Source: Nocardia transvalensis
GTDB taxonomy: Bacteria; Actinomycetota; Actinomycetes; Mycobacteriales; Mycobacteriaceae
DNA: 64,000 nucleotides
Assembly (NCBI RefSeq): GCF_015477765.1
Contig: NZ_JADLQQ010000007.1
Coordinates: 1 to 64,000 of the forward strand
Reading direction: 5' to 3'
Part shown: positions 34,662 through 45,456 of the stretch, piece after piece
Position numbering within the stretch: the first letter of the stretch is position 1
How the letters are laid out: each line of letters starts with the position of its first letter
Notes under the pieces: model-generated
What the model was told of the DNA's origin: nothing
What the model saw: only the letters and a program-made list of their open reading frames with translations
Databases searched by the model: none
Translations under genes and position numbers: made by a program

Positions 34662-35819
34662 ATGACCGGTATGGACCAGGCGGGGCCCGGCACAAGCCAA
34701 TCGGCGGAACTTGGCGCGCGCCTCCGCGCTGCCCGGGAGGCAGTAGGCGTCAGCCTGTCCGCGCTTGCCGCCCGGACCCATTTCAGCAAGAGTCTTCTTG
34801 GCCAACTGGAGACCGGACAGCGGCTGATACACCCCGAGCACATCAGCGCCTACTCCAAGGCGCTCGGTGTGAGTGTCTACACGCTGACCGCGCCTCCAAC
34901 CGACCCGATTCGGATCGCTCACGAATGGCTCGTAGCGGATTCCCCTGCAGCGGCGCACCGTACCGCCGGACGTCGAGTCGGCCACAGCTTGGCAGACGAA
35001 CTCGAGCAGCGCATCATCGAGCTGCGGCACCTCGATGACTCGATTGGCGGACGTGATCTGTTCCCGCTGGTACATCGGGAGCTGACCGACACACGCGCGG
35101 TCGTCCAGGAAGCTAGCTATGCCGCGCCTGTGGGCCGGAGACTGCTGACTTTGGTCGGCGAACTTGCCCAGCTCGCCGGATGGGTCGCCTCCGACGCTGG
35201 ACGCTACGCCGAAGCTCAGCGCATATACCTCGACGGCGTATCGGCCGCCGATGACGCCGGAAGCCCGACGCTGGCCGGGCAGCTGTTCTCATCGCTGGCC
35301 TACCAGATGGCCAATATAGGCAATCCCACCGACGCCGCACTACTGGCCCGCTCGGCGGTGGCTGGAGCAACCGACGCTACGCCGGTCGCCCGTGCCCTGC
35401 TGCTCGAACGGGTTGCCTGGTCCAACGCGCGCGCCCGCGACCATGAAGCCACCCGACGCGCCCTCGACGCTGTGGACGACGCATACGAAGATCGACTACC
35501 CGATGTCGCAGAGCCGCATTGGACGTACTGGCTGAACCGCGACGAAATCGACGTAATGGCCGGACGCTGTTTCGTAGAACTCGGCGACGGCCTGCGAGCC
35601 GAACCACTGCTGTCCCGCCCGATTGATCACTACCCAGCCGACCACGCCCGGGAGGTAGCCCTGTACCAGACATGGCTCGCGGAGGCATACGCACGAGGCG
35701 GCAACATCGACGCCGCCCGCTCAACCATCCAGCGAGCACACCGCGCCGCCGACAATGTGAACTCCTCGCGGCTCGACCGCCGCGTCAGCGTTGTCGAGCG
35801 AGTCCTCGAATCGGCCTGA
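34662..35819 (+). CDS. XRE-family regulator with long helical-repeat C-terminus
   Basis: A 385-residue protein. The N-terminal helix-turn-helix (residues about 15-75) reads LGARLRAAREAVGVSLSALA and HFSKSLLGQLETGQRLIHPE. The remaining 300 residues are alpha-helical with TPR-like periodicity (LLTLVGELAQLAGWVASDAG, GQLFSSLAYQMANIG, LLERVAWSNARARDHEATRR). Such large XRE proteins are abundant in nocardiae and streptomycetes, commonly next to small proteins and SAM methyltransferases. A role in sensing development or stress is conjecture. The start is ATG 34662 or 34671. The third codon position is less GC-rich than in the backbone genes, which suggests acquisition. Confidence 0.75.
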   Translation: MTGMDQAGPGTSQSAELGARLRAAREAVGVSLSALAARTHFSKSLLGQLETGQRLIHPEHISAYSKALGVSVYTLTAPPTDPIRIAHEWLVADSPAAAHRTAGRRVGHSLADELEQRIIELRHLDDSIGGRDLFPLVHRELTDTRAVVQEASYAAPVGRRLLTLVGELAQLAGWVASDAGRYAEAQRIYLDGVSAADDAGSPTLAGQLFSSLAYQMANIGNPTDAALLARSAVAGATDATPVARALLLERVAWSNARARDHEATRRALDAVDDAYEDRLPDVAEPHWTYWLNRDEIDVMAGRCFVELGDGLRAEPLLSRPIDHYPADHAREVALYQTWLAEAYARGGNIDAARSTIQRAHRAADNVNSSRLDRRVSVVERVLESA

Positions 35820-35892
35820 TCCGGCGACGCCGGAACACCGAACGGCCGGCGTTTCATGGTTGGAACGCAGACCGCTCTGCGTCACCTACACC

Positions 35893-35922
35893 GTCATTCC
35901 GTGTGCTTTTGGCCGGAATGAC
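35893..35922. terminator. Hairpin terminator between XRE and methyltransferase genes
   Basis: GTCATTCCG (35893-35901) pairs with CGGAATGAC (35914-35922) around a loop ending TGCTTTTGGC. It sits between converging genes (stops at 35819 and 35939). The loop core TGCTTTTGGCCGG nearly matches the hairpin at 44103-44127. Confidence 0.6.
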
Positions 35923-35938
35923 AGGGGAGACTTGTGGT

Positions 35939-36751
35939 TCAGGGGATCCGTGCCACCGCGCCGAGCATCGACACCGCCTCGGGCCGTGGATGCGCACGCC
36001 ACCCTTCCGGCCGCCACGTCATGATCGAGCCGATCCCCGGCTGTACCAGGTCCAGGCCCTCGAAGAATTGGGTGAACTCCGCGGTGGACCGCAGCTGGAA
36101 CGGGATGCCGCTGCGCTTGTTGGCCGCCTCGCTCTCGGCGATGTCCTCGGGGGTGAGGTGGTCGCTGGTGGCGTGGCTCATCACCAGGTAGCTGCCCGAC
36201 GGCAGCGCTCGGCACAGCTCTCGGACCAGATCGTAGGGGCGGTCCTCATCGGTGATGAAATGCATGACCGCGACCAGCATCAACGCCACCGGGCGGGTGA
36301 GGTCGAGGGTGGCGAGCAGATCCGGGTGGGTGAGGATGGCCTGTGGATCGCGCACGTCGGCCTCGAGGAAGGCGGTCCTACCCTCCGGCGCGCTGTTCAG
36401 CAGGGCGCGGGCGTGCACCGCCACGATCGGGTCGTTGTCCACGTAGACGATGCGCGACTCGGGGGCGATGTCCTGCGCGATCTCGTGCACATTGCCCGCG
36501 GTCGGCAACCCCGCGCCGATGTCGAGGTACTGCCGGATACCGGCCTCGGCGGTCAGGAAGCTCACCACCCGCCGCAGGAAGGCCCGGTTCTCCAGCGCCG
36601 AGAACTGCACGCTGGGGAACGCCTCGGCGACCATCTCCGCCGATTCCCGATCGGCCTCGAAATTATCCTTCCCGCCCAGCCAGTAGTCGTACCGGCGGGC
36701 CGGGTGCGGTTTGCTCACGTCGATCCCGGGTGGTGCCCATTCGGATTCCAC
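35939..36751 (-). CDS. SAM-dependent methyltransferase of the DUF574 type
   Basis: A 270-residue methyltransferase. Start GTG 36751 is chosen for GAAAGAGGG upstream and because homologues begin close to IDVSKPHPARRYDYWLGGKD, the hallmark N-terminal block of this actinobacterial family (PF04672, formerly DUF574). The SAM-binding motif I is YLDIGAGLPTAGNVHEIA, and VYVDNDPIVAVHARALL follows as the acidic loop. An acceptor substrate has not, to my knowledge, been established for the family. It converges with the XRE gene and is divergent from the P450 gene; P450/methyltransferase co-occurrence could mean tailoring of a small molecule. Confidence 0.85.
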   Translation of the reverse strand: MESEWAPPGIDVSKPHPARRYDYWLGGKDNFEADRESAEMVAEAFPSVQFSALENRAFLRRVVSFLTAEAGIRQYLDIGAGLPTAGNVHEIAQDIAPESRIVYVDNDPIVAVHARALLNSAPEGRTAFLEADVRDPQAILTHPDLLATLDLTRPVALMLVAVMHFITDEDRPYDLVRELCRALPSGSYLVMSHATSDHLTPEDIAESEAANKRSGIPFQLRSTAEFTQFFEGLDLVQPGIGSIMTWRPEGWRAHPRPEAVSMLGAVARIP

Positions 36752-36844
36752 TGCGCCCTCTTTCCTCTCGACTACTGTGATCTTGTCAGGTCGATTTTGC
36801 GAACCGGGTAGCGACACCGCCACCGCGCATGGAAGGCTCGGTCA

Positions 36845-38009
36845 ATGCAATTGCACTACAGCCCATACGATTTCGACGTTCACAACGATCCGTACCCCTA
36901 CTACGCCCGGCTGCGCGAACAGGCCCCGGTCTTCCGCAACGAGACCGACGATTTCTGGGCCCTGTCGCGCCACGCCGACGTGCTGGCGGCGTTGCGCGAT
37001 TCGGACCGTTTCTCCAGCGTGAACGGCCTGCGGATGGAGCCGGCGTTCTGGGGGCCGCAAGCCGAGCGGTTCTTCTCCTTCGTGGCCATGGATCCGCCCA
37101 AGCACACCCGCATGCGCGGGCTGGTCACGCGGGCGTTCACCAATCGCCGGGTGCAGTCGCTGGAGCCGCGGGTGCGGGAGATCGCGCGCGGGTTGCTGGA
37201 GCCGCTGGTCGAGCGCGGCTCGTTCGATCTGATGAGCGAGTTCGCCGGACCGTTCCCGACCCATGTGATCTCCGAGCTGGTGGGGGTGCCCGAAGCCGAC
37301 CGGGACATGGTCCTGAAGCTCGGCATGGAGATCATGTACACCGACGAGCAGTCTACCGATCTTCGTCCGGAGGCCATGCAGGCCATCGGGGCTCTGGTCG
37401 GCTACTACACCGAGCTGACCATCGAACGCAGTAAGCAGCGCCGCGACGATCTGCTCTCGGGTCTGCTGGACGCCGCCGACGGCGACGACCGGCTCACCCC
37501 CGAGGAGATCGTCGGCGTGCTGATCCTGCTGGTGGGCGCCGGTATCGAGACCGCCATGCTGACGCTGGGCAACCTCTGGCACGCCGGATGGGAACATCCG
37601 GATCAGCGGCGGCAGGCCTTCGACGGCCGCCTCGACGACTTCATCGCCGAGGGTATGCGCTACGACCCGGCGACCCAGTCCAATCTGCGCACCACCACCG
37701 AGGAGATCGAACTGCACGGCGTGCGCATCCCGGCCGGATCCCGGATGCTGCTGATCACCGGTTCGGCCAACCGCGACCCGGAGGTGTTCGAGAACCCGGA
37801 CACCTTCGACCTCGACCGCGACACCAGCGCCTCCCTGGTCTTCGGCAGCGGCCGCCACCACTGCCTCGGCTCGCATCTGGGCCTGCTGGAGCTGCGAGTC
37901 GCGCTGCAGGAGATCACCTCCCGCATCGCCGACTACGCCATCGACCCGGCCGGTATCCGCCGCATCCACGCCTCCAACAACCGCGGCTTCGCCACCCTCC
38001 CTACCACCG

Positions 38010-38023
<14 letters not shown>
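36845..38023 (+). CDS. Cytochrome P450
   Basis: A 392-residue soluble bacterial class I P450. The oxygen-activation helix is LLVGAGIETAMLTLGNLW (Ala232-Gly-Ile-Glu235-Thr236), the ExxR pair is Glu269-Arg272 (EGMRYDPATQ), and the heme loop is FGSGRHHCLG with ligand Cys340. MDPPKHTRMRGLVTRAFTNR is the C-helix block. It needs ferredoxin partners; none is adjacent. The substrate is unknown. The ATG has GGAAGG 9 bp upstream. The 3' end overlaps the convergent E1 gene by 14 bp. Confidence 0.92.
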
Positions 38024-40421
<2,398 letters not shown>

Positions 40422-40529
40422 ATCTCCAATAATGTTGCGTCACAGCCCCCGATGGGCCGAAATTTCTCCAGCATCTTCCAAATTCCCCTCAACGTGGCCT
40501 TCTCCATGTTCCGGCGTGCGCTGCCGGGG

Positions 40530-41312
40530 TCACTTCTCTGCCCGCAGGACGAGGCCTGTGTTGTTGCCGTCGTTGTGGATGGTGAGGGTGTCGGAGTCGA
40601 CGGTGGTTCGGGTCTTGCCGTCCAGGGCCTCCAGGACCTGCCGTTCGACATCCATTGCATCGGGCTCGCAGGCCATCTTGGTGGTGGCGATGCGGAAGGT
40701 GATCTCCTGGCCGTTCGCGGCGACGTCGGCGGAACCGGTCATGCGGTTGCATCCGGCGCTGCCGGTGACATGCCCGTCGGGGCCGATGGTCAGGGTGGGC
40801 CGCGCCTGCTCCAATGCCTGCGAGGTCACCTGGCCATTGGGACGCACCAGGGTGGTGACCACCCATGCGGTGCCGGTCAGCGGCCGATCGGGTTGGGCCA
40901 CCTTCTTGTCCAGCAAGGTGACTGTGCTGTTGTTGCCCGACAGCGTGAGCGTATTGTCGTCCAGCTTCCAGGTCGGCGCGGATTCGAGCAGCCCGTTCTG
41001 CCATCCGTCGGCGCCGGAACGGTCGCCGGGGCAGGCCATCATGGTGGTCGCCAGCCCCGACACGCGCAGGACGTCGCCGTCGAAGTCGACCGGCCCGCTG
41101 CTGGTGTTGCATCCGGCCTGGGCCGACACCCGCCCGTCGGCAAAGGTGAGTACGAGGGGACCGCCGCCGGGGATCGCAGTGCCGTCGACCTTGGTGGAGA
41201 CGAATGTATGCCCCATCGGGGTCGGGCCGTCCGAGGAACCCTGACTCGAGCAGGCCGCCGCCACTCCGACGGCCGCGAGTATCGGCATCCAGCGCAGCAC
41301 GGTAGCTGACAT
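40530..41312 (-). CDS. META-domain lipoprotein (two META repeats)
   Basis: A 260-residue lipoprotein with signal MSATVLRWMPILAAVGV and lipobox VAAAC (Cys21). Two META/HslJ-like domains follow (about residues 35-140 and 143-255), each with the sequence core AGCN (SAQAGCNTSSG and GSAGCNRMTGS) and a later MAC (TTMMACPG and TTKMACEP), suggesting a disulfide in each. META domains are found in heat-shock HslJ and in secreted proteins with little known function. Its start is 9 bp after the cupin gene stop, so the two are probably co-transcribed. Confidence 0.85.
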   Translation of the reverse strand: MSATVLRWMPILAAVGVAAACSSQGSSDGPTPMGHTFVSTKVDGTAIPGGGPLVLTFADGRVSAQAGCNTSSGPVDFDGDVLRVSGLATTMMACPGDRSGADGWQNGLLESAPTWKLDDNTLTLSGNNSTVTLLDKKVAQPDRPLTGTAWVVTTLVRPNGQVTSQALEQARPTLTIGPDGHVTGSAGCNRMTGSADVAANGQEITFRIATTKMACEPDAMDVERQVLEALDGKTRTTVDSDTLTIHNDGNNTGLVLRAEK

Positions 41313-41321
41313 GTTGCGATC

Positions 41322-41807
41322 CTAGCCGTGGTCGGCGGTGTCGGGGCCTTCCCCATTCCCGCAGAGTTCGCGGATCAACTCCCGGTGGTCGGGAAACTGC
41401 CGCGACAGTAGATAGGGGTCGGCCTCGTGCACGATCTCCGGCCGGAACGGCGGCGCGACCACGACGCTGGCCAAGGTGTACTCGCCGGTCGTGCGCGCCG
41501 CCTGCCACACCCCGGCCGGGACCACCAGATGGGGAAACTGGGTGGCCGGATCGGGGCCGAGCAGCACCTCTTCCACCCGCCCGACCGGGTGGAACAGCGT
41601 GAACCGCAGGGGCGCACCGGCGTGATAGGCGAACACCTCGGTGTGGTCGGCGGTATGCAGCGGGGCGGTGTGCGTGTCCGGCAGCAGCCAGTGGATGACC
41701 GTCGAATGCTCGTCGCGCCACGTCTCCCGGAAGAAGCCGTTGCAGACCGAGAGCGGTTCGAGGCGGAGCTGCTCGATGATGGACTCGGCGGCCGGGGTGA
41801 GAGTCAT
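41322..41807 (-). CDS. Cupin-fold DUF985 protein
   Basis: A 161-residue cupin_5 (DUF985) protein, with the block HWLLPDTHTAPLHTADHTEV, FRLTLFHP-like FTLFHPVGRVEEVLLGPD, VPAGVWQAARTTGEYTLASV and VVAPPFRPEIVHEAD. Cupins of this kind hold a single metal between histidines and are thought to act as sugar or small-molecule isomerases; no assay for this branch is known to me. The start ATG is 41807, 31 bp from the divergent secG start, so the two promoters overlap. The META lipoprotein is downstream. Confidence 0.82.
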   Translation of the reverse strand: MTLTPAAESIIEQLRLEPLSVCNGFFRETWRDEHSTVIHWLLPDTHTAPLHTADHTEVFAYHAGAPLRFTLFHPVGRVEEVLLGPDPATQFPHLVVPAGVWQAARTTGEYTLASVVVAPPFRPEIVHEADPYLLSRQFPDHRELIRELCGNGEGPDTADHG

Positions 41808-41838
41808 GGCAGCATCTAACTCGCTTAAACTGTGCGGC

Positions 41839-42072
41839 ATGCGCATGTTCCTGGATATCCTCCTGATCATTACCAGTCTGCTGCTGGTTCTGCTCGTGCT
41901 GCTGCACCGGGCGAAGGGTGGAGGTCTGTCCAGTCTGTTCGGTGGCGGTGTGCAGGCCAGCCTGTCGGGCTCCACGGTCGCGGAGAAGAACCTCGACCGC
42001 ATCACCATCTTCGTCGGCCTCGTCTGGGTGATCGCGATCCTCGGCATCGGCTTCGAGATCAAGTTCGCCTGA
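41839..42072 (+). CDS. secG: Protein-export membrane protein SecG
   Basis: A 77-residue translocon subunit with two membrane helices, MFLDILLIITSLLLVLLVLL and ITIFVGLVWVIAILGIGFEI, joined by the cytosolic loop HRAKGGGLSSLFGGGVQAS, which is the SecG hallmark. It stabilises SecYE during Sec-dependent export. In mycobacteria secG lies near tpiA; here it is separated from tpiA by about 7.9 kb. Its 3' end overlaps the convergent MFS gene by 14 bp. No strong ribosome site is visible before ATG 41839 (41845 is the alternative). Confidence 0.93.
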   Translation: MRMFLDILLIITSLLLVLLVLLHRAKGGGLSSLFGGGVQASLSGSTVAEKNLDRITIFVGLVWVIAILGIGFEIKFA

Positions 42073-43201
42073 TCGACAGCGCCGCCGCGGTCGCCGCCGC
42101 CAGCACCACCGCGACGATGGCGAAGGCCGCGGCGTAACTCGCACCGAGCACCGGCGCCACCACCAGCGGCCCCAGCACCTGCCCCAAGCCGTACACGGCG
42201 GTGAGAGTCGCCGCGGCGCCTGCCCCGGCGAGGTCGTCACCCACCTCGATCGCGAGCATGGTGATGCCCATGAATGTGGCGCCGAACAGCGCGGCCGAGA
42301 CGATTGCCGGGCCCACACCGGTCGACAGCGCGGGCAGGAGTGCGGACGCGCACTGCAGCAGGAGTGCGACAACCAGCGCGGTCACCGGCGTCCGGCGGCG
42401 GGCGACCGCGCCCCACAGCACGGTCGCCGGGGCGGCGGCCACGCCGACGATCACCCACATCGACGTACCCAGCGCCGGGCGGTCCGGGGTGGTCACCGCG
42501 GCAACCAGGAACGTGCCGATGACGATGTAGCCCAAACCCTCCAGGAAGTAGGCGACCAGCAGCGCGCGCCACGGCCGCGCGGGCCGGGTGCCGCTCGCGG
42601 ATGCGCGCGTGCCGGGCACGATCTCGATTCCCGCCGCCGGCACCAGCAGCACCGCCGTCACCACGGCAGCACCCAGCCACATCCCCTGCCACGACACCAC
42701 CGGCCGTGCGGCCAGCGCCAGCAGTCCGGTCAGCGCGATACCGCACCCGACGCCCGTGAAGGCGATACCGGCTGCGCGCCTGCGATTTTCGTGCCGGGCG
42801 GCAATGCTCGCGCATCCGATGAACAGCACCGCACTGGCCGCCCCGGCAATCAGCCGCAGCAGCACCGGAATTGCGACCGGGGCCGGGACGGCCATGAGGA
42901 CCTCGCTGATAACCAGTGCCACCGCCGACCAGCGAAACGCGGTGCGGCCGTTCCAGTCCGGGCGGCGGGCGAGCGCGACCGCACCGATCAGATAACCCGC
43001 GTAATTGGCGGCCGCGACCACCGCGGCGGTGTGCGCGTCGAGGCCTCCGGCGTCGATCATGACCGGCATCAGTGGGGTGTAGGCGAATCGGCCGATTCCC
43101 ATGGCCGCCGCCAGTCCGGCCGAGGCGCGCGCGGCCGGCGCCAGCGTGTGGTGTCGAGGTAGAGCGATAGTCACACGACCGACGCTAGGTGCCGTCGCCA
43201 T
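42059..43201 (-). CDS. MFS transporter, YbfB/YjiJ family
   Basis: A 380-residue major facilitator protein with about 12 hydrophobic segments. The first helix motif MGIGRFAYTPLMPVMIDAGG and ANYAGYLIGAVALA are the signatures of the YbfB/YjiJ group, whose substrates are unknown. ATG 43201 is the most upstream sensible start; a GTG at 43174 is possible. It is divergent from a LysR gene, with 42 bp between starts, so LysR control is likely. It converges with secG. Confidence 0.82.
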   Translation of the reverse strand: MATAPSVGRVTIALPRHHTLAPAARASAGLAAAMGIGRFAYTPLMPVMIDAGGLDAHTAAVVAAANYAGYLIGAVALARRPDWNGRTAFRWSAVALVISEVLMAVPAPVAIPVLLRLIAGAASAVLFIGCASIAARHENRRRAAGIAFTGVGCGIALTGLLALAARPVVSWQGMWLGAAVVTAVLLVPAAGIEIVPGTRASASGTRPARPWRALLVAYFLEGLGYIVIGTFLVAAVTTPDRPALGTSMWVIVGVAAAPATVLWGAVARRRTPVTALVVALLLQCASALLPALSTGVGPAIVSAALFGATFMGITMLAIEVGDDLAGAGAAATLTAVYGLGQVLGPLVVAPVLGASYAAAFAIVAVVLAAATAAALSIRRT

Positions 43202-43204
43202 CCC

Positions 43205-43218
43205 CGTGAAATGACATT
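43205..43218. promoter_or_regulatory. Candidate LysR operator between MFS and LysR genes
   Basis: The 42-bp divergent region holds TGAAATGACATTCA, with TGAA/TTCA arms, close to the T-N11-A dyad that LysR proteins bind. The sequence fits the expected position; the assignment is tentative. Confidence 0.3.
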
Positions 43219-43243
43219 CATGCACCATATATACGCTGGACGT

Positions 43244-44077
43244 ATGGATCTGGAGTTGCGGCATCTGCGTGCCTATCTGGCGCTGTGCGAGGAGCGGAAC
43301 TACACCCGCGCCGCGCACCGGCTGCACGTGACCCAACCGTCGCTGACCCGCACGATCCAGCAGCTGGAACGGCTGCTGGACTGCCGCCTGATCGAACGCA
43401 GCTCCCGCCATTTCGACCTGACCGACGAGGGCGCGGAATTCCTGGCGCAGACCCGGCGCATCGTCGCCGATCTGGACACCGTCGTCGCCGACCTGCAGCT
43501 GCGGGGCGTGGTGTCGGTGGGGTTCTCCTGGCTGCTGCCCGACACGTGGTTCACCGCCGCCCGCACCCGTTTCGAGGCACTCGGCGGCCACGTCCAGATC
43601 CACCGCGTCGACGACCCGATCGCCGCACTCTCCGCCGGAACCCTCGATATCGCCCTGTACCGCAAGAATATTCGCCTACCGCGCAATCTGGCCGCGCGCA
43701 CCATCGCCGTCGAGCGACGCGTCGTGGCCGTCAGCGCCGATTCTCCCCTGGCCCGCACCCCCCGCCTGCGCTGGCAGGACCTGGCCCGCTATCCGCTGGT
43801 CGTGAACACCATCTCCGGCACCACCGACGAAACCTCCTGGCCCACACCCGATCCCACCCGCGACATCATCACCTGCACCAATTTCGACGAATGGATCGAA
43901 CTGATCGCCGCCGACCGCGGCATCGGCGCGGTCCCCGAACTGGCCCGCACCCGCGCTCCCCACCCCGGCGTCACCTATCTCGACATCCCCGACGCCCCAC
44001 CCTCCCAAGTCCACCTGGCCTGGCGCACCAAACCACCACCCGCCCGCTCCATCCAACGTTTCCTCGACATCGCCTGA
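43244..44077 (+). CDS. LysR-family transcriptional regulator
   Basis: A 277-residue LysR regulator starting at ATG 43244 (MDLELRHLRAYLALCEERNY); an upstream ATG at 43211 would add 11 residues that overlap the promoter. The DNA-binding domain has YTRAAHRLHVTQPSLTRTIQ and LIERSSRHFDLTDEGAEFL. The effector domain starts at VVSVGFSWLLPDTW and is compact. Its divergence from the MFS gene suggests it regulates that transporter. A conserved hairpin follows its stop. Confidence 0.86.
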   Translation: MDLELRHLRAYLALCEERNYTRAAHRLHVTQPSLTRTIQQLERLLDCRLIERSSRHFDLTDEGAEFLAQTRRIVADLDTVVADLQLRGVVSVGFSWLLPDTWFTAARTRFEALGGHVQIHRVDDPIAALSAGTLDIALYRKNIRLPRNLAARTIAVERRVVAVSADSPLARTPRLRWQDLARYPLVVNTISGTTDETSWPTPDPTRDIITCTNFDEWIELIAADRGIGAVPELARTRAPHPGVTYLDIPDAPPSQVHLAWRTKPPPARSIQRFLDIA

Positions 44078-44102
44078 GCGCAACGCAACTCGCCCATCCG
44101 CC

Positions 44103-44127
44103 ATCCCGGCATGCTTTAGGCCGGGAT
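44103..44127. terminator. Hairpin of a recurring family after the LysR gene
   Basis: ATCCCGGC (44103-44110) pairs with GCCGGGAT (44120-44127) around ATGCTTTAG. The loop and right arm (TGCTTTAGGCCGG) resemble the hairpin at 35893-35922. It reaches the stop codon of the convergent regulator. Confidence 0.6.
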
Positions 44128-44693
44128 CAATCGGAACTTTCCGGAACGGCGAAGAAGCGCAGGGCCATGGCGCGGGCGTCGGGTGGGGCGTCGGTGCGTT
44201 GGTGGCTGTGGCGTTCGACCAGGTCCATGTAGTCGTCCATGAAGGCCTGGAGTTGGTCGTGTGTCATGTAGCAGGCGTGGCGCTGGACCTGTGACCAGCC
44301 GGTCGGGCCGGTCCATTCCTGATTGGCGCGCAGGTAGCGGTCGATGTCGGCGCCGATCTTCAGCTTGGCCAGGTGTTCGGCGGCGGCGTACTCCGAGGGC
44401 GTCATGGACGCGGGGTCGGGCGTGGTGTGGCTGAAGGGCAGTGCGCGCCACCACCGTTCGCGGCCCTGGGATTTCTCCGGGATCTCCTCGATGAGTCGGG
44501 ACTCGGCGAGCTTGCGCAGGTGATAGCTGGTGGTCCCGGTGCTCTCGCCGAGGAATTCGGCCAGCGTCGTGGAGTTGGCGTCCCCGTGCGTGCCGAGATA
44601 GCGCAGGATCTGGCCGCGCAGTGGATGCGCGAGGGTCCGATACAGCGCCGTGCGCTCGGCGCTGGTCATCTCCTGGACGGCACGTTTGGACAT
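44127..44693 (-). CDS. ArsR-like winged-helix regulator
   Basis: A 188-residue protein with an ArsR/HTH_20-type winged helix at residues about 10-85: TALYRTLAHPLRGQILRYLG, TTLAEFLGESTGTTSYHLRK and the wing EEIPEKSQGRERWWRALPF. The C-terminal 100 residues (YAAAEHLAKLKIGADIDRYL, DQLQAFMDDYMDLVERH) are a helical domain found in actinobacterial proteins of this type. There is no cysteine metal site. The gene is divergent from a small membrane-protein gene, with a strong inverted repeat between them, so it probably represses that gene and itself. Confidence 0.82.
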   Translation of the reverse strand: MSKRAVQEMTSAERTALYRTLAHPLRGQILRYLGTHGDANSTTLAEFLGESTGTTSYHLRKLAESRLIEEIPEKSQGRERWWRALPFSHTTPDPASMTPSEYAAAEHLAKLKIGADIDRYLRANQEWTGPTGWSQVQRHACYMTHDQLQAFMDDYMDLVERHSHQRTDAPPDARAMALRFFAVPESSD

Positions 44694-44706
44694 GGCACCC
44701 ACGGTA

Positions 44707-44750
44707 GCAAACAGATGTCTGCAAAAATTTCTTTGCAAAGATCTGTTTGC
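44707..44750. promoter_or_regulatory. Operator with nested inverted repeats
   Basis: Outer arms GCAAACAGAT (44707-44716) and ATCTGTTTGC (44741-44750) are perfect inverted copies; inner TGCAAA (44720-44725) and TTTGCA (44732-44737) form a second pair. The element fills the 75-bp gap between the divergent winged-helix regulator and the small membrane-protein gene. Its A/T-rich core stands out from the surrounding GC-rich DNA and is probably also the promoter. Confidence 0.65.
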
Positions 44751-44768
44751 AATCGTACTGTGGGCGGC

Positions 44769-45146
44769 ATGCGAGCGAAAAGGACCGGAACGCAGTGGGT
44801 TTCGTGGGCTCTCGGTGCGGTGGCGATCGCGCTGATCCCGTGGATGGTGCTCCTGGGGCGCACGCTCCCGGCGGAGACGACGGTGCGGAACTGGTCCGTT
44901 GCGTGGATCGGGCTGGATGTGCTGCTCACGGCCGGGTGCGTCGCCACGGCCCTGCTGCTGCGCCGACGAGACGAGCGCAGCCGGGTGACCGCCGCGGCGA
45001 CCGCGGCCGTGGCCGTGCTCGACGGCTGGTTCGACCTGACGACGGCGGCGTCCGGGCCGACTCTCACGCAGGCGGCGGTATGTGCGGTGGGGGAATCTGC
45101 TCTGGCCGTCGTGTGCTGCTACTTGGCCCTGCGAGCCAGGACCTGA
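44769..45146 (+). CDS. Four-helix small membrane protein
   Basis: An unrecognised 125-residue protein with about four hydrophobic segments: WVSWALGAVAIALIPWMVLL, WIGLDVLLTAGCVATALLL, AATAAVAVLDGWFDL and a C-terminal AVCAVGESALAVVCCYLAL. A basic loop RRRDERSRV lies between helices 2 and 3. It is transcribed from the operator shared with the winged-helix regulator and followed by a strong hairpin, so it is probably a single-gene unit. No function can be assigned. Confidence 0.7.
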   Translation: MRAKRTGTQWVSWALGAVAIALIPWMVLLGRTLPAETTVRNWSVAWIGLDVLLTAGCVATALLLRRRDERSRVTAAATAAVAVLDGWFDLTTAASGPTLTQAAVCAVGESALAVVCCYLALRART

Positions 45147-45162
45147 CCCGTAGGCTGAAGGC

Positions 45163-45195
45163 GGTGTGGGGCCAGCTGGATCCTGGCCCCACACC
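45163..45195. terminator. Bidirectional terminator hairpin
   Basis: GGTGTGGGGCCAG (45163-45175), loop CTGGATC, CTGGCCCCACACC (45183-45195). A perfect 13-bp stem between converging stops at 45146 and 45203. Confidence 0.75.
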
Positions 45196-45202
45196 GCTGC
45201 TG

Positions 45203-45451
45203 TCATGCCCGAGCCAGGCTCAGGCGGTGGTTGGTGTCGTCGAGGTCCAGGATTCGGACGCGCAACGTCGTGCCGACGGCAGGGTCGTCGGCCGTGGGCG
45301 ACTTGGGTAGCAGGCCGTGGATGCCCGGCGACACCTCGAGGAATGCGCCGAACGGGGCGAGCGAGACGACGGGCGCCTCGAATTCGCTACCGCGGTCGTG
45401 AGCGGCGCGGAAAGACCGCCACTGTTCGGGCGAAACCGATTGGTGGGACAT
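45203..45451 (-). CDS. Small single-S1-domain RNA-binding protein
   Basis: An 82-residue protein, MSHQSVSPEQWRSFRAAHDR at the start, then one S1 domain: GSEFEAPVVSLAPFGAFLEV, PGIHGLLP and LRVRILDLDDTNHRLSLARA. S1 domains bind single-stranded RNA, and small free-standing S1 proteins may act on ribosomes or mRNAs. The ATG has an unusually perfect ribosome site (GAAAGGAGGTGA, 12 nt complementary to the 16S tail) behind two hairpins, which suggests translational control. An in-frame upstream start at 45532 would encode the leader and is not believed. Confidence 0.82.
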   Translation of the reverse strand: MSHQSVSPEQWRSFRAAHDRGSEFEAPVVSLAPFGAFLEVSPGIHGLLPKSPTADDPAVGTTLRVRILDLDDTNHRLSLARA

Positions 45452-45456
45452 GTGAT

